From an uncultured Gemmiger sp. (GTDB lineage: Bacteria; Bacillota; Clostridia; Oscillospirales; Ruminococcaceae), in the NCBI GenBank assembly GCA_959018215.1, contig CAUEKL010000019.1:1-18541 (forward strand): a stretch of 18,541 nucleotides of DNA, in the 5' to 3' direction. A model generated the notes under the pieces. It made no database searches. It had not been told where the DNA came from and worked only from the letters and a program-made list of their open reading frames with translations. Each line of letters opens with the position of its first letter. The first letter of the stretch is position 1. The translations under genes and the position numbers were made by a program. This document shows, in pieces, positions 14,122-18,541 of this stretch.

Positions 14122-15735
14122 ATGGCTGAGCAAACCATCTATACCGTCGTGGTGGCGGATGACGAGGACGAATTGCGTCAGGCTGTGTGCACCATGATTC
14201 CCTGGGAGGAACTGGGCTTTCATCTGGTGGGCGACGCCAGCAACGGCCTGGATGCCCTGGAACTGGTGGAAAAGCTGGAACCGGACCTGCTCCTTACCGA
14301 TATCCGCATGCCCTTTATCTCAGGCATTGAGCTGGCCCGTCAGGTGCGGGAGATCCGCCCGGCCATGCACATTGCCTTTTTGAGCGGCTACGACGATTTT
14401 GAATACGCCAAGCAGGCCATTCAGTACAACATCATCAGCTATATGCTCAAGCCCCTGACCATGGACGGTCTGGCGGCGGAACTGCGGGGCATTCACGAAA
14501 AGATCGACCGGCAGTTTGCCGCCTTCCAGCAGCAGCTGAACGCAGCGGCAGCCCAGACCGGCCGGGATGAGTTCCTGGTCCCTCTGGTGCTGGACGGCCA
14601 TGCGGAGCTGCCTCCCCATGATACCGAGTTCCACCTGCGGGCAGATGCCTGCCGGTGCGGATTGCTGCGCGGGGCGGACGACCATCCCCTGTATGTGGTG
14701 CTGACCACCTCCTTGTATGATGAGCAGGGCAACAACTGTACCCTGCCCACCTTTGTCCATGTCATCGAGACCCTGGCCGGCAAGTATCTGCGCCATGCGG
14801 TGTTCTGCAGCCCCGGCCGGGTGGTGGCGGTGCTCATGGGCAACGCCTCGGACTTTGAGGAGTACCTGCATATTCTGGCGGAAGAAATCCTCCAGACAGC
14901 CCACCGCGTGCTGGGGCGGCGGGGGAGTGTGGGCGTCAGCCGCCGCACCGACCGCCTGGGCGGTCTGCATGCTGCCTACCGGGAGGCTGCCGAAGCTGCC
15001 AGCTTCACCCCGCCGGAAGAAGGCGGGGTCCAGTACATCACCGACGTACACCGGGGTACCCCTGCCGCCGTGGAGGCGGTCACCGCCTGCCTGGAAGAGG
15101 TCAAGACCGCTTTCCGCGCCGGGGACCGGGATGCTCTGTGCGCCGGTCTGTCCCGCATGTGCAGCCAGCAGCCCGGGGAGAGCACCGGCCCCTGGCTGGA
15201 CGCGGTGGCCATTCAGCTCATGGCCGAAGTGTACCGATTGCTGGAAGCCGGCGCCGGGCCGGAAGCCCTGAACGAGCTGGACCGGCGGGGACTTCTGCCG
15301 GATTTGTCCTTCCATTACCGCAACGCCGGGGAACTGCGCCAGGCGCTGCAGGATCTGTGCCTGGGAGCCATGGACCAGCTCAGCACCCAGCAGAAGAAAG
15401 GCGGCAGCCTGCTTTGCCAGAAAGCCCTGGCCGCCATTGACGAACATTACATGGACAAGGATCTGTCTCTGGTGTCTCTCAGTGCCATGCTGGATGTGAG
15501 CCCCAACCATCTCAGCGCCTGCATCAAGAAGTATGCCGGGGAGACCTTCATCAATATCCTCATCGGCAAGCGGATGGATGCAGCACGGGAGCTGCTCATG
15601 ACCACTCCGCTGAAAATCCAGCAGATCGCCGCCCGGTGCGGCTATACCGACCAGCATTATTTCAGCTATTGCTTTAAAAAGTACTGCGGTACTTCTCCCA
15701 ATGCGCTGCGCCGCCAGCAGGGAGCCAAGTCGTGA
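14122..15735 (+). CDS. YesN-type AraC-family response regulator
   Basis: A 537-residue regulator. The receiver domain (1-120) has acidic Asp13/Asp14, phospho-acceptor Asp60 in LLTDIRMP, Ser88 in FLSGYDD and Lys110 in MLKPL. The central part (about 125-430) has no named fold, but GSVGVSRRTDRLGGLHAAYR near 270-290 resembles the degenerate GGDEF-like piece of YesN proteins. The C-terminal 435-530 is a double helix-turn-helix AraC domain that ends in HYFSYCFKKYCGTSPNALRR. Proteins of this type, phosphorylated by a YesM kinase, usually switch on nearby sugar-transport or glycan genes. The kinase follows with a four-base overlap, and a binding-protein gene comes after it. AAAGGAGG lies nine bases before the ATG and overlaps the exonuclease stop. 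Target promoters are not visible in the window. Confidence 0.95.
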   Translation: MAEQTIYTVVVADDEDELRQAVCTMIPWEELGFHLVGDASNGLDALELVEKLEPDLLLTDIRMPFISGIELARQVREIRPAMHIAFLSGYDDFEYAKQAIQYNIISYMLKPLTMDGLAAELRGIHEKIDRQFAAFQQQLNAAAAQTGRDEFLVPLVLDGHAELPPHDTEFHLRADACRCGLLRGADDHPLYVVLTTSLYDEQGNNCTLPTFVHVIETLAGKYLRHAVFCSPGRVVAVLMGNASDFEEYLHILAEEILQTAHRVLGRRGSVGVSRRTDRLGGLHAAYREAAEAASFTPPEEGGVQYITDVHRGTPAAVEAVTACLEEVKTAFRAGDRDALCAGLSRMCSQQPGESTGPWLDAVAIQLMAEVYRLLEAGAGPEALNELDRRGLLPDLSFHYRNAGELRQALQDLCLGAMDQLSTQQKKGGSLLCQKALAAIDEHYMDKDLSLVSLSAMLDVSPNHLSACIKKYAGETFINILIGKRMDAARELLMTTPLKIQQIAARCGYTDQHYFSYCFKKYCGTSPNALRRQQGAKS

Positions 15736-17447
15736 GCGCCCTGCGCCGTCCCCGGCGCCCTCGTCTGCTGACCGTTCTGGTGGGGATGGTGGCCGGGGTC
15801 ACCGCTGTGGTGCTGTGCGCCGTCAGTACCTTTTTCATCGCCCAGTACCGGGCGGGAATGATCCAGAGCGCCCGTACCACCAGCGCCCAGGCATGCACCC
15901 AGGCGGCGGTCACGGTGGCCCGCTATGTGGGAGATATGAATGAGGTCATGGACCTGGTCCAGACCTCCATGGAGTATGAGGGGGCCGAGCGGGATGAATT
16001 CCTGCGCGACCTTCTTCGGGTACGCTCGGACGTGGTGGCGGTCACCACTTATACCGGGGACGGTACCCTGGTAGACTGCTGGTCCCTGGGCCATGAACCC
16101 CGGACCGAAATTCTGCAGAACCTCTCCTTTGACGCCGAGAGCGCCGCCTCTGCGGACAGCTATGTCACCCCGCCCCATGTGGAGACCATCTTTGAAAGTT
16201 ACTATCCCTGGGTGGTGACCATGGCGGCCCGCCTGGACGGGGACGAGACGGCCGAATGGATCTCTCTGGACCTCAGCTTCTCCACCATCTCGGAGTATAT
16301 TTCCAGCGTGGGTATCGGTGCCCACGGGTATTGCTTCCTGATGGATGACGAGGGGACCATCGTGTACCATCCTCAGCAGCAGCTGATCTATTCCGGTCTG
16401 AAAAGCGAGGACACCGCCCATCTGGCCGAACTGGAGGATGGAACCTGGGCGGAGGAAACGGTGATCTATTCCATCACCGGGATCGAGAACAGCACCTGGC
16501 GGGTGGTGGGCGTCAGCTATGTGGACGAGCTGGTGGACCAGAGCGTCCGGGCCATGCTGCGCATCTGCCTGGCGGTGGTGGTCATCGTGCTGGCTGTTGT
16601 GCTGGGAGCCGGATGGCTGCTCTCCCGCATTTTGTCCCGTCCCCTGGCCGCCCTGGCCTCCGCCATGGAGCGCTTCGAGCAGGACGCCGACCACTTTGCC
16701 TATGAACCGGTGTCCGGTACCCGGGAGGTGGAGGAACTCTCGGATTCTTTCGGGCATATGGTGCACCGTATCCAGCATCTGATGGCCACCGTCCGGGAGG
16801 AGGAGGTCAACCTGCGCAAGACCGAACTCAAGGCTCTGCAGGCGCAGATCAACCCCCATTTCCTGTACAACACCCTGGACTCCATCGCCTGGATGTGCGA
16901 GCAGGGCCGCAATACCGACGCCGTCAACATGGTACACGCCCTGGCCCGGTTGTTCCGCATCAGCATCAGCAAAGGCCACGAACTCATTCCCATCCGCAAG
17001 GAACTGGAACATGCCGAAAGTTATCTCCAGATTCAGAAATACCGGTATAAGAACCAATTCTCCTATGATTTCCAGGTGGACGAAAGCTGCCTGGACTGTC
17101 TGTGCAACAAGATCACCCTGCAGCCCATTCTGGAAAATGCCATCGCCCATGGGCTGGACCTGATGGTGGAACCCGGCCACATTGATGTGGAGGTCTGCCG
17201 CGACGGCAAGGACATTCTGTTCCGGGTGCGGGATGACGGTGTGGGCATGGACGAGGAACAGGTGCAGCATATCCTGCACAGCGAGCCGGGCGACCGGACC
17301 GGCATCGGCATCAAGAACGTGAACGACCGTCTGCGCATCTATTTCGGGGAAGGGTACGGCCTGCGCATTGAAAGTGAACCGGATGTGGGCACCTGTGTGG
17401 AGATCCGCATGCCGCAGGTACAGGAGGGTGACTATGAAACGAAATAA
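15732..17447 (+). CDS. YesM-type sensor histidine kinase
   Basis: A 571-residue membrane kinase. Membrane helix 1 is about 11-37. An extracellular dCache-like sensor domain spans 40-272, with YCFLMDDEGTIVYHP typical of these folds. Helix 2 is about 274-297, then HAMP (298-350) and the His_kinase region with phospho-acceptor His376 in QINPHFLYNTL. The ATPase domain has Asn469 in LQPILENAIAHG, Asp502 in DDGVGM, and a GIGIKNVNDRL glycine box. It should phosphorylate the regulator encoded just upstream. The start is GTG 15732, which overlaps the regulator's TGA. AGGGAG lies eight bases upstream, and no better start exists. The last 14 bases overlap the lipoprotein gene, so the regulator, kinase and binding protein form one translationally coupled unit. 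Confidence 0.95.
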   Translation: MSALRRPRRPRLLTVLVGMVAGVTAVVLCAVSTFFIAQYRAGMIQSARTTSAQACTQAAVTVARYVGDMNEVMDLVQTSMEYEGAERDEFLRDLLRVRSDVVAVTTYTGDGTLVDCWSLGHEPRTEILQNLSFDAESAASADSYVTPPHVETIFESYYPWVVTMAARLDGDETAEWISLDLSFSTISEYISSVGIGAHGYCFLMDDEGTIVYHPQQQLIYSGLKSEDTAHLAELEDGTWAEETVIYSITGIENSTWRVVGVSYVDELVDQSVRAMLRICLAVVVIVLAVVLGAGWLLSRILSRPLAALASAMERFEQDADHFAYEPVSGTREVEELSDSFGHMVHRIQHLMATVREEEVNLRKTELKALQAQINPHFLYNTLDSIAWMCEQGRNTDAVNMVHALARLFRISISKGHELIPIRKELEHAESYLQIQKYRYKNQFSYDFQVDESCLDCLCNKITLQPILENAIAHGLDLMVEPGHIDVEVCRDGKDILFRVRDDGVGMDEEQVQHILHSEPGDRTGIGIKNVNDRLRIYFGEGYGLRIESEPDVGTCVEIRMPQVQEGDYETK

Positions 17448-18420
17448 CACCCGGTTGCGTGCAGCCCTGGCCTTGTGCACCGCGGCCGCAGCGCTGTGCC
17501 TGCCCCTGTCCGGCTGCATGACGGACCCCAACGCCGGCAACCCGCAAAAGGTGGCACTGGTGGTCAAGTCCACCGAAACCCAGTTTTTCCTCTCCATGTT
17601 TGCGGGGGCGGAAGCTGCCGCTGCCGAGTACAACATCGACCTGACCATTACCGCCCCCGATTCGGAGGAGGATTACGAAGCCCAGAACATTCTGGTGGAA
17701 CAGGCGGTGGGGGACGGCGCCCAGGCGATCGTCTTTTCCGCCACCGATTATGAGAACACGGCCCCGGCCATTGACTCTGCTGCTCAGAAAGGGGTGCATA
17801 TTGTGGCTATCGACTCGGATGTGAATTCCTCCGCGGTGGCTACTTACATCGGCACCGACAACTATGCCGCCGGCCGTATGGCTGCCCAGGCAGCGCTGGA
17901 GCGCACCGAGGGGCAGCTGAACGTGGGTATCATCAACTACGGTCTCAACAGCGCCAACGGCCAGGAGCGGGAGCGGGGAGCCTGCGATGCCCTGGAAGAA
18001 AGCGGCCGTGCCAGTGTCGTACAGGTGGTGCACACCAAGGCGGAAGCCGAAGCCGCCCAGGCGGACACGGTGAGCCTTTTGCAGCAGAACCCGGAGATCA
18101 ATGTTCTGCTGGCCTTCAATGAACCCACCAGCGTGGGCGCGGCGGGAGCCGTGCGCCAGCTGGGTCTTTCGGAAACGGTGTTCCTGGTGGGGTTCGACTC
18201 CAACGTGGAAACGGTGGACGACCTGCAGACCGGGGAAGTGGATGCCCTGGTGGTGCAGAATCCCTATGCCATGGGGTATCTGGGGGTGGAAAGCGCCTAC
18301 AAACTGCTCAACGGCCAGGGCAAGGAACTGCAGCAGACCGTGGATACGGCCACCCGGATCGTGGACCGGAAAAATCTTTTCGCCATGGACAGCCAGAAGG
18401 CCCTTTTTGCGTTCGATTAA
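17434..18420 (+). CDS. sugar-binding lipoprotein (Peripla_BP_4 / RbsB-like)
   Basis: A 328-residue secreted lipoprotein. It has a basic N terminus, a hydrophobic stretch and lipobox LSGC, with Cys28 as the lipid anchor. The mature part is a two-lobed type I periplasmic-binding fold: KVALVVKSTETQFFLSMFAG opens lobe 1, and GTDNYAAGRMAAQAAL, NEPTSVGAAGAVRQLG and VGFDSN then QNPYAMGYLGVESAYKLLNG are typical RbsB-family elements. It probably binds a monosaccharide outside the cell. It follows the YesM-type kinase with a 14-base overlap, and AGGAGG six bases before the ATG sits inside the kinase gene. It may deliver sugar to an ABC transporter encoded beyond the window, or bind the kinase's outer domain as a co-sensor, as in LytS/XylFII-type systems. 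The overlap favours sensing, but both remain open. Confidence 0.9.
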   Translation: MKRNNTRLRAALALCTAAAALCLPLSGCMTDPNAGNPQKVALVVKSTETQFFLSMFAGAEAAAAEYNIDLTITAPDSEEDYEAQNILVEQAVGDGAQAIVFSATDYENTAPAIDSAAQKGVHIVAIDSDVNSSAVATYIGTDNYAAGRMAAQAALERTEGQLNVGIINYGLNSANGQERERGACDALEESGRASVVQVVHTKAEAEAAQADTVSLLQQNPEINVLLAFNEPTSVGAAGAVRQLGLSETVFLVGFDSNVETVDDLQTGEVDALVVQNPYAMGYLGVESAYKLLNGQGKELQQTVDTATRIVDRKNLFAMDSQKALFAFD

Positions 18421-18541
18421 CGGAATAAAATTCCAACATTGCGACACGGAATGTGCGAAATGCACAAAAGAAACCGACAAATTGCTTGCAAAACAGCCAA
18501 ATGGGATAAAAAAACACCCTGTATTTCGGTGAAATTTCACC
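18421..18541 (+). other. intergenic stretch after the lipoprotein gene, to window end
   Basis: No gene is visible in these 121 A/T-rich bases. GGAAT/ATTCC (18422-18434) and TGTGC/GCACA (18452-18466) are small hairpins without a T run, so no clear terminator is seen. TTGCAA followed by GGGATAAA is a weak promoter-like pair. The last 14 bases (18528-18541) are a perfect palindrome that could be an operator or the start of a longer hairpin cut by the window edge. Confidence 0.4.

Overview
The window looks like a piece of chromosome from a GC-rich, low-to-moderately sized-genome Firmicute of the gut Oscillospiraceae/Ruminococcaceae type (Faecalibacterium, Gemmiger or Subdoligranulum would all fit). 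This is an inference. It rests on strong AGGAGG-like ribosome binding sites, a lipobox lipoprotein with no outer-membrane machinery, a YesM/YesN-type two-component pair, heterodimeric ABC exporters of the Firmicute kind, and codon use. All real genes are on the + strand. There is no rRNA, tRNA, CRISPR, insertion sequence or phage gene, and no gene-free stretch longer than 300 bases.

Layout. (1) 1-327: 3' end of a cyclophilin-like-fold protein, closed by a hairpin terminator. (2) 560-1447: a DUF368/PopT-type membrane protein, a predicted undecaprenyl-phosphate translocase, alone between a promoter and a terminator. (3) 1725-6697: an ABC ATPase overlapping by one base (TAATG) a 1420-residue FtsX/MacB-type permease. 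The permease has a huge extracellular coiled coil with a Pro/Glu/Thr-rich insert. (4) 6877-11127: a MarR regulator and two ABC half-exporters behind a perfect TTGACA-N17-TATAAT promoter. The first exporter subunit has lost catalytic residues at three motifs and the second keeps them, so this is a regulated heterodimeric efflux pump. (5) 11206-12200: a monocistronic unit with a near-consensus promoter, a structured leader of about 139 nt and a small protein joining a ricin-type beta-trefoil to a histone-H1-like lysine/alanine/proline tail, without a signal peptide. (6) 12235-18420: five tightly packed genes in an apparent operon: HAD phosphatase, DEDDh exonuclease with a zinc-ribbon-like tail, YesN-type response regulator, YesM-type sensor kinase and a sugar-binding lipoprotein.

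How the genes work together. Units 3 and 4 are separate ABC systems, one a MacB-like mechanotransmission-type system with no regulator beside it, the other a MarR-controlled exporter. Unit 6 ends in what looks like a sugar-sensing module: the lipoprotein could bind a sugar outside the cell and either feed a transporter encoded beyond the window or present the ligand to the kinase. The least explained item is the ricin/H1-like fusion protein in unit 5. No clearly new multi-gene system is visible. Most of the rest is assignable to known families.
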